A DNA stretch of 64,000 bases, taken from NCBI RefSeq assembly GCF_018130215.1, contig NZ_JAFCKQ010000005.1, positions 1 through 64,000 of the forward strand, read 5' to 3'. Below, one piece after another: positions 7,877 to 16,930 of the stretch. Below the pieces are notes generated by a model that ran no database searches, was not told the origin of the DNA, and worked only from the letters and a program-made list of their open reading frames with translations. The stretch's first letter is position 1, and every line of letters begins with the position of its first letter. This stretch comes from Bradyrhizobium jicamae. Lineage in GTDB: Bacteria; Pseudomonadota; Alphaproteobacteria; Rhizobiales; Xanthobacteraceae. The position numbers were made by a program, and so were the translations under genes.

Positions 7877-10325
7877 TGACGAAGATCCTGATCAGGCTGG
7901 CGGGCTGCATGCGCGCCAGTCTAGCCACCGGGAGCGCAGCCGCACAGAGCGCGGCAGCCATCGCGACCGCGATCAGCTCGATCAGCTGCAACGGGAACAC
8001 GTGGAACGGCAGCCGCCAGCCGAACGCCTTGACGTTGACGATCGCGAGCAGGCACCAGGCGACCAGGAGGCCAAGCGGCAGCGCGAACAGCGCCGTGATC
8101 AAGGCGACCGACATCGTCTTGAGCAGCTCGAGCGCCGCGAGCCGGCGCCGCGTCAGGCCGATCGCCCAGAGCGGCGCGAGCTGCGGCAGCCTTGAGTTGG
8201 CAAGCGTGAGCAGGCTGGTGAGCAGCGCGATGCCGGCGACGCCGAGCGTGAAGGCATTCAGCGCCGCTGTCACCGAGAAGGTGCGGTTGAAGACACGCTT
8301 CGATTCGGTCTTCATCGTTGCCTGGTCCGCGACATTGCGGTCGTCGAGGCCGAAGGTCTGCTGGAGCGCCGAGATCAGTGCGGGGATCTTGTCGGGCGCG
8401 ACGCGCAGGCCCATCCGGGTCAGCGGCGCTTGCGGGAAGTGCCGGGTGAGAGCGGCGAAGTTGACCGCGATCTGGCCCCTGGGATTGCCATAGTCGGCAT
8501 AGATGCCGACGATCTCGAGCGTCCAGTTGCCGCCAAATGCGGGCACGGAGATCCGGTCGCCGATCGCAAGCTTCATCCGCCGCGACAGCTGCTCACTGAC
8601 GAGACAGGCGTCGCCGGGGCGCAGCCGGACCCACGCATTCGCCGTGCTCTCGAGCAACGGCCAGTTGTCGCGATAGGTGGCGTGGTCGGGCAGGCCGAGC
8701 ACCTCGATCGGCGCGCCCGCGAATTGCGTGTCGGCCCGGCCGCCGGGCAGGACCGCCTCGACCTCGGGCCGGTCGCGCAGCCAGGCCTTGATCTTCGTCG
8801 CCTGCGCGTCGGAGGTCGCGTTGATATAGACGTCGGCGGCAAGCCGGCCATCGAGCCAGACCAGGAAGGTGCGGCTGAAACTCTCGACCATGGTACCGAC
8901 GCCGACATTGACTGCGAGCGCGAGCAGCAGCGCCATCAACGCCAGTGACAATCCCGACAATTGCTGGCGGCTGTCGGCCCAGAACCAGATGCTGACAGGC
9001 CTTCGCGCGCTGCGCTGACCGACGGTCAGTGCGATTTGCAGGACCATCGGCAGGATCAGCGCCGCGCCGAGCATCAAGGCGGCGAGCACCGCAAAGCCCG
9101 CGATCAGGGAATCGCCGAACCGGATCAGGCCGCCGGCCACCGCGAACACCGCGATTGCGGCGGCGCTCTGGAACATCAGCCAGCGCCGCTGCGCCTGCTG
9201 CCAGGCCTGTGGCTGTGCCGATGTCAGGACCGGCATGCGGATCGCCTTGGTCAGGCTCGCGGCGGCGGCGGCGAGGGCGCCCAGGATGCTGATGGCGACG
9301 CCGGCGAGCCACCAGGCCGGTTTCAGCGAAAGCTGCCCGGGAATCTGGGCGCCATAGAGCCCGCGCAGCGAGGCCGCGACGTCGGGCAGCAGCGCGGCCG
9401 CGATGAGATAGCCGCAGACCAGGCCGACCAGGCCGGCGATCAGCGCCAGCGACACCAGCTCGATGACCAGGACGGTGTTGAGCATCCACGCCGACACGCC
9501 GCAGGCGCGCAGGGTGCGCAGCATCGGCAGCCGCTGCTCGAAGGCGAGGCCGACAGCGGAGTTGACGATGAACAGCCCGACGAAGAACGACAGCAGGCCG
9601 AATGCGGTAAGGTTGAGGTGGAAACTGTCGGTCAGCCGCTCGAGGTCGCTTTCCGCGCTCGGCGGGATCAGGCGGAGCTTGTCGCCGGCAACGCTCTGCA
9701 GCGACGGATGCGGCGCGCCGGATTTGCCGATCAGGAGGCGCGACAGCCGATCCGGCAGCTTCAGGATCTGTTGCGCGAAGCCGATATCGACGACCAGCAC
9801 GCCGGGCGCGAGCTCGCCTTGCACACGCAGCGGCGGCAACGCGATGCCATTGGCCTGCGGCCTTGCTCCTTCAGCGAGTGCAAGATCGCGAAGCGTCTCC
9901 GGCGCCACCAGCATCTCGCCGGGCGGCGTCACGAAGGCTTGCAGGCTTGCCTTGCCGAGCGCGGGCGCGCTGCCGACCTCTGCAGGCAAGGTCACCGGCT
10001 CGATGCCGAGCAGGCGATAGAAGCGGCCGTCGATCTGAATGCGGCCTTCCAGCGCCGGTGACACCGGCCAGCCGGCGCGGCGCAGATCGACGAACAGCTT
10101 CTGCGGGAAGGTCGCGCCGTCCTTTGCGACCAGCATCGCGGTGCGCGTGCCGCCGAAGGTCGCAGCCGCACGGTCATAGGCGTTGCGCGCCTGCTGGTTC
10201 AGCGCCTGCACGCCGCTCCACAGCGCAGTCGCCGAGATCAGGCCGATCAGCAACGTCGCAAGCTGCATCGGATGCCGCCGCCAGTGGCTCAGCAGCACGG
10301 CGAGGACCCAGACTGCGCGCCTCAT
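7866..10325 (-). CDS. ABC transporter permease, FtsX/MacB-like, long (AttFG-type)
   Basis: An 819-residue inner-membrane protein. An N-terminal signal-anchor helix is followed by a periplasmic region, a first FtsX-type helix bundle at about 225-375, several further helices around 385-480, a second periplasmic region and a final FtsX bundle at about 690-810. This is the duplicated layout of the LolC/attF-attG class in one polypeptide. It overlaps the ATPase gene by four bases (ATGA) and the lipocalin-like gene by 11, so the three are co-translated. FtsX-type permeases usually do mechanotransmission or lipoprotein/lipid release rather than classical import, which fits an exported lipocalin partner. 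Confidence 0.9.
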   Translation of the reverse strand: MRRAVWVLAVLLSHWRRHPMQLATLLIGLISATALWSGVQALNQQARNAYDRAAATFGGTRTAMLVAKDGATFPQKLFVDLRRAGWPVSPALEGRIQIDGRFYRLLGIEPVTLPAEVGSAPALGKASLQAFVTPPGEMLVAPETLRDLALAEGARPQANGIALPPLRVQGELAPGVLVVDIGFAQQILKLPDRLSRLLIGKSGAPHPSLQSVAGDKLRLIPPSAESDLERLTDSFHLNLTAFGLLSFFVGLFIVNSAVGLAFEQRLPMLRTLRACGVSAWMLNTVLVIELVSLALIAGLVGLVCGYLIAAALLPDVAASLRGLYGAQIPGQLSLKPAWWLAGVAISILGALAAAAASLTKAIRMPVLTSAQPQAWQQAQRRWLMFQSAAAIAVFAVAGGLIRFGDSLIAGFAVLAALMLGAALILPMVLQIALTVGQRSARRPVSIWFWADSRQQLSGLSLALMALLLALAVNVGVGTMVESFSRTFLVWLDGRLAADVYINATSDAQATKIKAWLRDRPEVEAVLPGGRADTQFAGAPIEVLGLPDHATYRDNWPLLESTANAWVRLRPGDACLVSEQLSRRMKLAIGDRISVPAFGGNWTLEIVGIYADYGNPRGQIAVNFAALTRHFPQAPLTRMGLRVAPDKIPALISALQQTFGLDDRNVADQATMKTESKRVFNRTFSVTAALNAFTLGVAGIALLTSLLTLANSRLPQLAPLWAIGLTRRRLAALELLKTMSVALITALFALPLGLLVAWCLLAIVNVKAFGWRLPFHVFPLQLIELIAVAMAAALCAAALPVARLARMQPASLIRIFVNER

Positions 10326-10993
10326 GCTATGACCCCGGCATGCAATGTGACCTGGCGGTCCAGCGTTGCGGCCAGCCGCGCGCTGTGGGTCACCATCAGG
10401 AAGCCGCAGCCGGTGCGAACAACGAGATCGCGCGCCAGCCGCAGCACCTCGTCGGCGGTGTCCTCGTCGAGATTGCCGGTCGGCTCGTCGGCGAGCAGCA
10501 GCAGCGGCTTTGGCGCAAGCGCGCGGCCGATCGCGACGCGCTGCTGCTGGCCGCCCGACAATTGCTCCGGATAGCGCTTCAGCAAGGCGCCGAGGCCGAG
10601 GCGCTCGACGAGTTCGTCATGCCAGGCCGGATCGTGCCGGCCGGCAATGCGCGACTGGAAGGCGAGATTGTCCGATACGGTCAGGCTCGGGATCAGGTTG
10701 AACTGCTGGAACACGAGGCCGAGCCGGTCGCGGCGCAGCTCGGCGCGGCCGGCATCGCCGAGCGCGGAGATCAGGGTGTCGCCGAGCCGGATCTCGCCGC
10801 TGTCGGCGGCGTCCAGCCCCGCGATCAGGTGCAGCAGCGTGCTCTTGCCACTGCCGGACTCTCCGGTCAGCGCGACGCTCTCGCCGGTTGCCAGCGTCAG
10901 GTCGACGCCGCGCAGCACGGCGACGTCTTCGTCCGCCGTGCGGTAATGCTTGGTCAGCCCGGTGACACGGAGCAGGGCGGTCTGGTCAGGCAA
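10322..10993 (-). CDS. ABC transporter ATP-binding protein (LolD/MacB-like, AttE-type)
   Basis: A 223-residue ATPase that powers the long permease encoded next to it. Walker A is GESGSGKST (44-52), the signature LSGGQ is at 145-149, and Walker B with the catalytic glutamate is LLLLADEP (164-171). Length and motifs fit the LolD/FtsE/MacB subfamily that pairs with FtsX-type permeases. It is the first gene of the operon. The exported methyltransferase gene upstream, on the same strand, ends 15 bases before it, so that gene may share the transcript. Confidence 0.95.
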   Translation of the reverse strand: MPDQTALLRVTGLTKHYRTADEDVAVLRGVDLTLATGESVALTGESGSGKSTLLHLIAGLDAADSGEIRLGDTLISALGDAGRAELRRDRLGLVFQQFNLIPSLTVSDNLAFQSRIAGRHDPAWHDELVERLGLGALLKRYPEQLSGGQQQRVAIGRALAPKPLLLLADEPTGNLDEDTADEVLRLARDLVVRTGCGFLMVTHSARLAATLDRQVTLHAGVIA

Positions 10994-11008
10994 GGCGATG
11001 GCCGCACC

Positions 11009-11773
11009 TCACTGCGGCTTCTGGTACTTGAGGACGAACTCGTCGATCGGTACCGGCGCCTTGAAGACGGGAATGTCCCTGGGATCCTCGGCATGATGCA
11101 GGAAATCGCCCTCGGCGACCTGCCTGAAGCCGGCGGCCTCGATCTCCTGCTTCAGGGTGCTTTCCTCGATCCGGTGCAGCGTCTTGCCGACGCTGGTGCC
11201 GTCGCCTTGCTTGGCCGAATGATCCGCGATGACGAGGAAGCCGCCGGGCTTCAGCGCGGCGAACATCTTCCGGTTCATCGCAGCGCGGTCGACCGGCATG
11301 TAGGTGACGTCGTGATAGGCGAAGAAGAAGGTGATCATGTCGAGGTTCGCGGCCTCCGGCGGGATCGGGTCATCGAAGTCGCGCACCACATGCACGACGT
11401 TCTTCATCGCCGGCTTCTGGGCGCGGGTGTCGAACTTGTCCTTCACAAAGCGCTCGATCACGGCGGCGGAGTCCTGTGCGTAGACCTTGCCCGTGGGGCC
11501 GACGGTGCGTGCCAGCAGCTCGGTGCTGTAGCCCGCGTTCGCCTCCATGTCGAGGATCGTCATGCCGGGCCTGACGCCGGCAAAGGCGAGCATCCTGGCC
11601 GGCTGGCGACGCTGGTCGGTCTGGCGGTCGGCGTCGCTGCGGTCGGGTGCCGCGACGATCGCCGCATAGTCGGGAGCAGCGGCCTCCTGCGCGCGGGCAC
11701 AGGGTGCGACGGGCAGCGCAACGGCGGCGAGCGCGGTGCCGATGGCCACGCGGCGAAGGATCGATTGTGTCAT
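11009..11773 (-). CDS. Predicted exported SAM-dependent methyltransferase-like protein
   Basis: A 254-residue protein when started at the ATG at 11773, which gives a normal signal peptide (MTQSILRRVAIGTALAAVAL...CARAQ). An upstream in-frame ATG at 11830 would bury that signal. The body has the class I methyltransferase pattern: motif I as MTILDMEANAGYSTELLART, and LKPGGFLVIADHS near the C-terminal half. It resembles a group of predicted methyltransferases that carry signal peptides. Whether it methylates anything in the periplasm, where SAM is not known to be supplied, is unclear. It lies 15 bases upstream of the AttE-like ATPase gene. Confidence 0.8.
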   Translation of the reverse strand: MTQSILRRVAIGTALAAVALPVAPCARAQEAAAPDYAAIVAAPDRSDADRQTDQRRQPARMLAFAGVRPGMTILDMEANAGYSTELLARTVGPTGKVYAQDSAAVIERFVKDKFDTRAQKPAMKNVVHVVRDFDDPIPPEAANLDMITFFFAYHDVTYMPVDRAAMNRKMFAALKPGGFLVIADHSAKQGDGTSVGKTLHRIEESTLKQEIEAAGFRQVAEGDFLHHAEDPRDIPVFKAPVPIDEFVLKYQKPQ

Positions 11774-12016
11774 GAAGCAACCCCGGACTGTGATGATCGC
11801 AAGCATAGCAGCCGGGCCCCGCCGGATCACCGCTTCAATCCTGCGGCGACGGGATCGTGATCGACTGCCGCGAGCGCGAAACCTTGGCCCGGAATTCCGC
11901 CGCGAAAGCCACTCTTCCCGAGGAAATGCGGTGTTGCGTTGTCCGGCAAGGCGTGGCTAGCATCCCTTCATGGGCCGATATCACAGAAGCCAAAACGATA
12001 CGACGGGGAGTTAGAC

Positions 12017-13321
12017 ATGACCACGCAACCGACGCCCAAGGACACGCCGAGGGGCGCCTGGACGATCACCTTCCTTCTGTTCCTGTACATGGTGGTGAAC
12101 TTTGCGGACAAGATCGTGGTCGGGCTCGCGGGCGTACCGATCAAGACCGAGCTCGGTCTCACCCAGGAGCAGTTCGGGACCCTCGGATCGTCCTTCTTCC
12201 TGCTGTTCTCGATCTCGGGAATCATCGTCGGTTTCATCGTCAACAGCGTGCAGACCCGCTGGGTGCTGCTGATCCTGGCGGTGATCTGGGCGCTCGCGCA
12301 GTTTCCGATGATCGGAAGCGTGAGCTTCGCGACGCTGTTGATCTGCCGCATCATCCTTGGCGCCGGTGAAGGGCCGGCGTTCTCGGTCGCCGCGCATGCC
12401 GTCTACAAATGGTTTCCCGACGAGAAGCGCACGCTTCCGACCGCGATTCTGTCGCAGGGCTCGGCATTCGGCGTGATCCTTGCCGTGCCGGCGCTGAATT
12501 GGGTCATCGTCAATCACAGCTGGCATCATGCCTTCGGCGCGCTCGGCATCGTCGGCCTGTTGTGGGCCGTCGCCTGGTTCGCGCTCGGCAAGGAAGGGCC
12601 ACTGGTCCCGAGTGCCGCGACCGCCGCCAGCGAGCCGAAGATTTCCTACTGGAAGCTGCTGACGTCGCGCACCTTCGTCGGTTGCGTGGTCTCGACCTTC
12701 GGCGCCTATTGGGCGCTGTCGCTCGGCCTCACCTGGTTCACCTCCTTCATCATCGAAGGGCTCGGCTTCTCGCAGCAGCAGGCCGGCTTCATCTCGATCC
12801 TGCCCTGGGTCTTCGGCGCGACGATCGTGATCCTCACGGGATGGATCTCGCAGCTCATGCTGGCACGCGGCTTCACCACCCGTGGCGCACGCGGCGTGCT
12901 CGGCGCGGCTCCGCTGGTCGTTGGCGGCTGCGTCCTCGCCACGCTGCCCTATGTCGCGCCCGGGGGATTGATGATCGCGCTGCTGGTGATCGGCTCCGGC
13001 CTGTGCGGCTCGATCTATGTGGTCTGCCCGCCGATGCTCGGCGAGTTTACGCCGGTGTCGCAGCGCGGCGCCGTGATCGCGATCTACGGCGCGCTGTACA
13101 CGATATCGGGCATCCTGGCGCCAATGGTGATGGGCGGCGTCATCCAGCATGCCGGCTCGCCGATGGCAGGCTACATGATCGGCTTCTCCATCAACGCCGC
13201 GATCCTGGTCGGCTCCGGCGTGCTCGGGCTGCTGCTGCTGTGGCCGAACACCGAGCGCGCCCGGCTGACAGGCACCTCGCAGCCGGACCGCGCGATCAAA
13301 GGCGCGGTTTCGCCGACGTAG
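12017..13321 (+). CDS. MFS transporter, anion:cation symporter (ACS) type
   Basis: A 434-residue, twelve-helix major facilitator. The start at 12017 is chosen because GGGGAG lies seven bases upstream and the product begins MTTQPTPKDTPRGAW just before the first helix; the longer frame from 11939 adds a non-family extension. Features of the ACS group (hexuronate, phthalate and tartrate porters) include ILGAGEGPAFSVAAHAVYKW after helix 4, a conserved GxGEGP pattern. An organic acid is the likely substrate. No catabolic genes flank it. Confidence 0.88.
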   Translation: MTTQPTPKDTPRGAWTITFLLFLYMVVNFADKIVVGLAGVPIKTELGLTQEQFGTLGSSFFLLFSISGIIVGFIVNSVQTRWVLLILAVIWALAQFPMIGSVSFATLLICRIILGAGEGPAFSVAAHAVYKWFPDEKRTLPTAILSQGSAFGVILAVPALNWVIVNHSWHHAFGALGIVGLLWAVAWFALGKEGPLVPSAATAASEPKISYWKLLTSRTFVGCVVSTFGAYWALSLGLTWFTSFIIEGLGFSQQQAGFISILPWVFGATIVILTGWISQLMLARGFTTRGARGVLGAAPLVVGGCVLATLPYVAPGGLMIALLVIGSGLCGSIYVVCPPMLGEFTPVSQRGAVIAIYGALYTISGILAPMVMGGVIQHAGSPMAGYMIGFSINAAILVGSGVLGLLLLWPNTERARLTGTSQPDRAIKGAVSPT

Positions 13322-13341
13322 GACGGCGACGCTCCGCTTTA

Positions 13342-13396
13342 CCTCACCCTTTGAGAGAGGCCGGATGTCGCGCGTCAGCGTGACATCCGGGTGAGG
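13342..13396. repeat. Nested inverted repeat after the MFS gene
   Basis: Outer arms CCTCACCC (13342-13349) and GGGTGAGG (13389-13396) enclose inner arms CCGGATGTC (13361-13369) and GACATCCGG (13382-13390). The structure follows the MFS stop by 20 bases and probably ends that transcript. It has the look of an intergenic repeat. The rest of the region up to 13718 holds no gene that I can support. Confidence 0.6.
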
Positions 13397-13718
13397 GATT
13401 TGCCTTCACGAGCTCACTTCCCTCGAGAGACCGCACCCGGATCGCATTCCGCTTCGAGCGCCCCGGCTTTGCAGCGACACAAGCTGCGGCGTCGGCTTCT
13501 CTGCGCGTCTGTTACCGGGTGTTGCTGGCCCGGCCATCACCGACGGCATCTGCGCAACGGCGGACATTGTAATGTCTTGCCGCAGGAATAAGCTGCGACC
13601 AGTCGATTTCGATATCACCCAGACCTACTCGATCCGTTTTTGCGCACATGACGCTGCCGATTTCGAACGGGCGGCGTGCGCCCCGGCATCCGCGCACGCG
13701 ATGAGGGAGAAAGTGGCA

Positions 13719-14108
13719 ATGAAATCCGTTGGTAAAATTGTGACGGCTGCAATCGCCAGCTTCGTTCTGGGCGTTGGTGCGGGCAGCGTCTTGCACGCGC
13801 AAGGCAAGGTCCCCGCTTATTCGGTAGCGGAAATCAATGTCAAGGATCCGGATGGTTACACCAAGGACTTTCTGCCCAAGGCGCAAGCCAACATCAAGGA
13901 ACATGGCGGCAAGTACCTCGGCGGCGGCGCCAACAAGGCGATCAGCATGAGTGGATCGCCTCCGGCAAATCGCGTGGTGCTGATTCAATTTCCCGATATG
14001 GACACGCTCAAGGCATTCGGCATCAAGCAGACGCAGCTCGAGGCAGACGTCGGCAACAAATATGCCAGCTTCCGCGCGATCGGGATCGAGGGTATCGAGC
14101 AGAAATGA
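13719..14108 (+). CDS. DUF1330 domain protein with signal peptide
   Basis: A 129-residue protein. The ATG at 13719 is preferred because GAGGGAGAAAG lies just upstream and it starts a clear N-terminal signal or anchor (MKSVGKIVTAAIASFVLGVG); the longer frame from 13572 adds an unlikely cysteine-rich leader. The mature part is a DUF1330 dimeric alpha-beta barrel domain (AYSVAEINVKDPDGYTKDF...RVVLIQFPDMDTLKAF). DUF1330 proteins are small ferredoxin-like fold proteins of unknown activity, usually cytosolic; here export or membrane anchoring is predicted. It stands alone. Confidence 0.85.
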   Translation: MKSVGKIVTAAIASFVLGVGAGSVLHAQGKVPAYSVAEINVKDPDGYTKDFLPKAQANIKEHGGKYLGGGANKAISMSGSPPANRVVLIQFPDMDTLKAFGIKQTQLEADVGNKYASFRAIGIEGIEQK

Positions 14109-14147
14109 CAACGCGGCCAGCGGCGGCCCAGCCCGCCGCTGCACGCC

Positions 14148-14324
14148 CTAACGCTCGTTTCGCATGTAGGGACTGCGTTCGGAGACGAGCCTCAGATCAG
14201 GATCGGCTGCCAATGCCTGCGTCGAGTGCATGTGGGGCACATTTTCAGGATTGCCCCACATCACCCAGGCGATAACGCCGGCGGTCAGGATGCCTCCGCT
14301 GATGGCCAAAAGATCCCGCCTCAC
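14148..14324 (-). CDS. Small membrane-anchored protein of unknown function (58 aa)
   Basis: A short frame with GTG start at 14324 and TAG stop at 14148. TGAGGA lies about seven bases upstream of the start. The product begins MRRDLLAISGGILTAGVIAW (the GTG read as Met), a single hydrophobic helix after two arginines, followed by a hydrophilic tail of about 34 residues rich in His/Pro/Asp that ends SPYMRNER. The arrangement, ribosome site and signal-anchor logic support a real gene; I do not recognise a family. It converges with the DUF1330 gene. Confidence 0.6.
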   Translation of the reverse strand: MRRDLLAISGGILTAGVIAWVMWGNPENVPHMHSTQALAADPDLRLVSERSPYMRNER

Positions 14325-14450
14325 GACGCATCCTCAGTTTTGGCCTTCGTCAAAGCATATTACATGCCAATCCATGAGGAGAGGCATTTCCCCGGACGGA
14401 CCCTCGCGTTATGATCGCCATGTTTCTGATTGTTGCTGTTAGGGGATGCC

Positions 14451-14642
14451 ATGTTGGGCGAAGACTTCAGGAAGCAGCGCGCAAGTCTGGTGCGCGATCT
14501 GGCCGCGCGAGCTGATCCTTTCATCAAGCGGCGACTGCTCGACCTCGCAGAGCGATACGAAGGCGCCGAGCATCGTCCTACTCCCGTGACGCCAAACGAT
14601 CTTCAGATTGCGAGCATCGATAGCGAGGTCGCCGAGCAATGA
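14451..14642 (+). CDS. Small helical protein of unknown function (63 aa)
   Basis: The ATG at 14451 is preferred to an earlier one at 14430 because AGGGG lies five bases before it. The 63-residue product begins MLGEDFRKQRASLVRDLAAR and is charged and mostly helical, with a middle segment DPFIKRRLLDLAERYE. It has no signal peptide and no membrane helix. Proteins with this RD(L)A...DPFIK(R)RLL(D)LA pattern are common as short hypotheticals in Bradyrhizobium, from memory. A strong hairpin follows downstream. Confidence 0.65.
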   Translation: MLGEDFRKQRASLVRDLAARADPFIKRRLLDLAERYEGAEHRPTPVTPNDLQIASIDSEVAEQ

Positions 14643-14779
14643 TTGGCGGTTGCTCGGACGGGCGTCCTGCGCCGGCAATTCCGTGGTTCTACGGAATCCA
14701 CACCGGGCCGGGAAAACCCTAATCTCAGGGTTGCCGGGGCTAGTTTTCAATACCGAGCAAATTTTCAGATTTTACCGGC

Positions 14780-14806
14780 AAGGGGCCGCGGCGTGTGCGG
14801 CCCCTT
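14780..14806. terminator. Rho-independent-like terminator hairpin
   Basis: Perfect ten-base arms AAGGGGCCGC (14780-14789) and GCGGCCCCTT (14797-14806) enclose a seven-base loop and are followed by T and C bases. It lies between two small same-strand genes and probably ends transcription of the first; it could also attenuate the second. Confidence 0.7.
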
Positions 14807-14867
14807 TCGATTCAAGTCGCTGCTTCGATGCGTTTGAGTATGGCCATGCTCGCACTGAGGAACCATT

Positions 14868-15038
14868 TTGTCGAAGGAAGACCTCGCCAGGGACGCGGCG
14901 ACAATATTTCGGCTCCTGCGTGCGTTTCGCTCGATCAAGGATCGAACGGTCCGGCTGAGCATCATCGAGACGGTTGAAGCGATGGCACGAAGGCGCGCGG
15001 CACCTGACGAAAGTGCCGACACGAAACGGTGCGACTGA
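14868..15038 (+). CDS. Small helical protein of unknown function (56 aa), TTG start
   Basis: A frame starting with TTG at 14868 and ending with TGA at 15036-15038. GAGGA lies at 14857-14861, six bases before the TTG, a good ribosome site. The product begins MSKEDLARDAATIFRLLRAF (the TTG read as Met) and has two amphipathic helices, the second with SIIETVEAMARR. It shares with the 63-residue neighbour a short, charged, helical build, but I see no clear homology. No ATG start is available, so automatic annotation may miss it. Confidence 0.6.
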   Translation: MSKEDLARDAATIFRLLRAFRSIKDRTVRLSIIETVEAMARRRAAPDESADTKRCD

Positions 15039-15044
15039 GCGTTT

Positions 15045-15128
15045 GCTTCGACGAGCGCAGCGAAATCCGGGGCAGGTCTGGCCGCAATCGAGAATGTCCC
15101 GGATTGCGCTTCGCGTCATCCGGGCGGC
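15045..15128. repeat. Dispersed palindromic repeat, family A (diverged copy)
   Basis: The segment has CGAGCGCAGCGAAATCCGGGG on the left and CCGGATTGCGCTTCGCGTCATCCGGGC on the right, matching the inner parts and right end of the copies at 4894-4982 and 32801-32886. The left GTAGCCCGG end is missing. It lies between the small 56-residue gene and the convergent amidohydrolase gene. Confidence 0.65.
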
Positions 15129-15132
15129 AGAC

Positions 15133-16851
15133 TCATTGCATCCCCTGCGCGCCGCGTACGAGCCTGCCCGGCCGCACGCCGGTGGCCTTGCCTTCGCGCT
15201 GCGTGACGATACCGGACACGATCGTGGCGTCGTAGCCATCGACCTGCTGCAGCAGGCGGCGGCCGCCGACGGGGAGGTCGTAATGCACCTTGGGCGGATG
15301 CAGATGCAGCCGGTCGTAATCGATCACGTTGACGTCGGCCTTGAAGCCGGGCGCGATCACGCCGCGATCATGGAGACCAACGGACAGCGCGGTCTTGCGC
15401 GACTGCGCCGCGACCACGAACGGGATCGAGAGCTTTTCGCCGCGGCTGCGGTCGCGCGTCCAGTGCGTTAGCAGATAGGTCGGGAAGCTGGCATCGCAGA
15501 TGATCCCGCAATGTGCGCCGCCGTCGGAGAGGCCCGGCACGGCACTCGGTTCGCGAAGCATTTCATGCACGGCATCGAGATTGCCGTCGGCATAATTCAG
15601 GAACGGCACATAGAGCATGCCGCGGCCCTCGTCGGTCAGCATCGCGTCATAGGCGAGTTCTTCCGGCTGACGGCCCTGGCGGCGCGCCTGCGGGCCGAGC
15701 GCGTTCTCCGGCGGCTGCTCATAGTCCGGCGGATTACCCAGCAGATACATCTTGTCGTAGTTCGGCCGGAAGAACAGCGGGTCGTCGGTCGCCGTCGCCG
15801 TTTCGCTCAGGATCGCGGCGCGTATCTCGGGCCGGCGCAAATGTGCGAGCCGCTCGGCCAGCGGCAGCCCGGCGATCGCGCGGTAGCCTGGATGGGTCTG
15901 GAACGGGTTGCGCGACAATTCCAGCCCGAGCAGCAGCCCGACGGGCCGCGCGGCTATCTGGGTCGTGATCGACAGGCCACGCGCGGCGGCTTCATTGATG
16001 GTATCCATCGTCTGCCGCCAGCGCCGCGGCGCCTTGTCGGCCTGGGCGACGGAAAACGAGATCGGGCATCGGGTATTCTCGGCGACCCGCAGCATCATCG
16101 GCAGATCTTCGTGAACGGTGCTCTGGTCGAGCACGAACTGCAGCACGCTGCGGCCGACGCCGTGCATTGCGCCGGCGATCGCGGTCAATTCGTCCTCCCC
16201 GGCTTTCAGCGTCGGCGTGTAGTCGCCGGTCGAGGTCCGGTGATTGAGCGTGCGCGAGGTCGAGAAACCCAGTGCGCCCGCCCGCACGGCGTCGCCGGCG
16301 AGCGCCGCCATCGCCTTGTTGTCGTCAGGCGTTGCGGGATCACGGCGCGCGCCGCGCTCGCCCATCACATAGACGCGCAGCGCCGCATGGGGCAGCTGGG
16401 CGCCGACATCCATGTCGAAACTGCGCTTCGACAGCCAGTCCATGTAGTCGGGGAAGCTCTCCCACGCCCAGGGGATGCCGGCGCTCAGCACCGGCTCCGG
16501 AATGTCCTCGACGCCCTCCATCAGCTGGATCAGGCGGACGTGGTCGCTCGGCCGGCACGGCGCGAAGCCGACGCCGCAATTGCCCATGATCGCGGTGGTG
16601 ACGCCGTTCTGCGACGACGGCGTGATATCGTGGCTCCAGGTCACCTGGCCGTCGTAATGCGTGTGGACGTCGACGAAGCCCGGAGCCACGAGCTTGCCGC
16701 GCGCGTCGATCTCTTCCCTGCCTGTCGCCGCGACCTTGCCGACCTCGGCGATGCGGCCACCGGAGATGGCGACATCGGCTTCATAGAGATCGCCGCCCTT
16801 GCCGTCGGCAATGGTGCCGCCGCGGATCACGAGGTCGGGGGTCGAGGTCAT
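15133..16851 (-). CDS. N-acyl-D-amino-acid deacylase family amidohydrolase
   Basis: A 572-residue metal-dependent amidohydrolase. The N-terminal beta-sandwich start ([15 protein letters not shown]) leads into the metal-binding signature DVHTHYDGQ with H63 and H65, and [16 protein letters not shown] follows, as in D-aminoacylases and dihydroorotase-like enzymes. The C-terminal [19 protein letters not shown] block is typical for the superfamily. It would hydrolyse N-acyl-D-amino acids or a related amide in the cytoplasm. It has no signal peptide and no partner genes. The superfamily is certain; the substrate is inferred from the closest subfamily. Confidence 0.88.
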   Translation of the reverse strand: MTSTPDLVIRGGTIADGKGGDLYEADVAISGGRIAEVGKVAATGREEIDARGKLVAPGFVDVHTHYDGQVTWSHDITPSSQNGVTTAIMGNCGVGFAPCRPSDHVRLIQLMEGVEDIPEPVLSAGIPWAWESFPDYMDWLSKRSFDMDVGAQLPHAALRVYVMGERGARRDPATPDDNKAMAALAGDAVRAGALGFSTSRTLNHRTSTGDYTPTLKAGEDELTAIAGAMHGVGRSVLQFVLDQSTVHEDLPMMLRVAENTRCPISFSVAQADKAPRRWRQTMDTINEAAARGLSITTQIAARPVGLLLGLELSRNPFQTHPGYRAIAGLPLAERLAHLRRPEIRAAILSETATATDDPLFFRPNYDKMYLLGNPPDYEQPPENALGPQARRQGRQPEELAYDAMLTDEGRGMLYVPFLNYADGNLDAVHEMLREPSAVPGLSDGGAHCGIICDASFPTYLLTHWTRDRSRGEKLSIPFVVAAQSRKTALSVGLHDRGVIAPGFKADVNVIDYDRLHLHPPKVHYDLPVGGRRLLQQVDGYDATIVSGIVTQREGKATGVRPGRLVRGAQGMQ

Positions 16852-16930
16852 GGCGCATCATCCCGTGGCTGTTCTTGCTTGGCAGCATCATGGGTGACCC
16901 CTTGATGCTGTCAACTGTCGGGGACGAGGC

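Noticed and set aside
9863..11860. 665-residue open frame on the plus strand
   Set aside because: Antisense to the permease, ATPase and methyltransferase genes, all of which have clear motifs.
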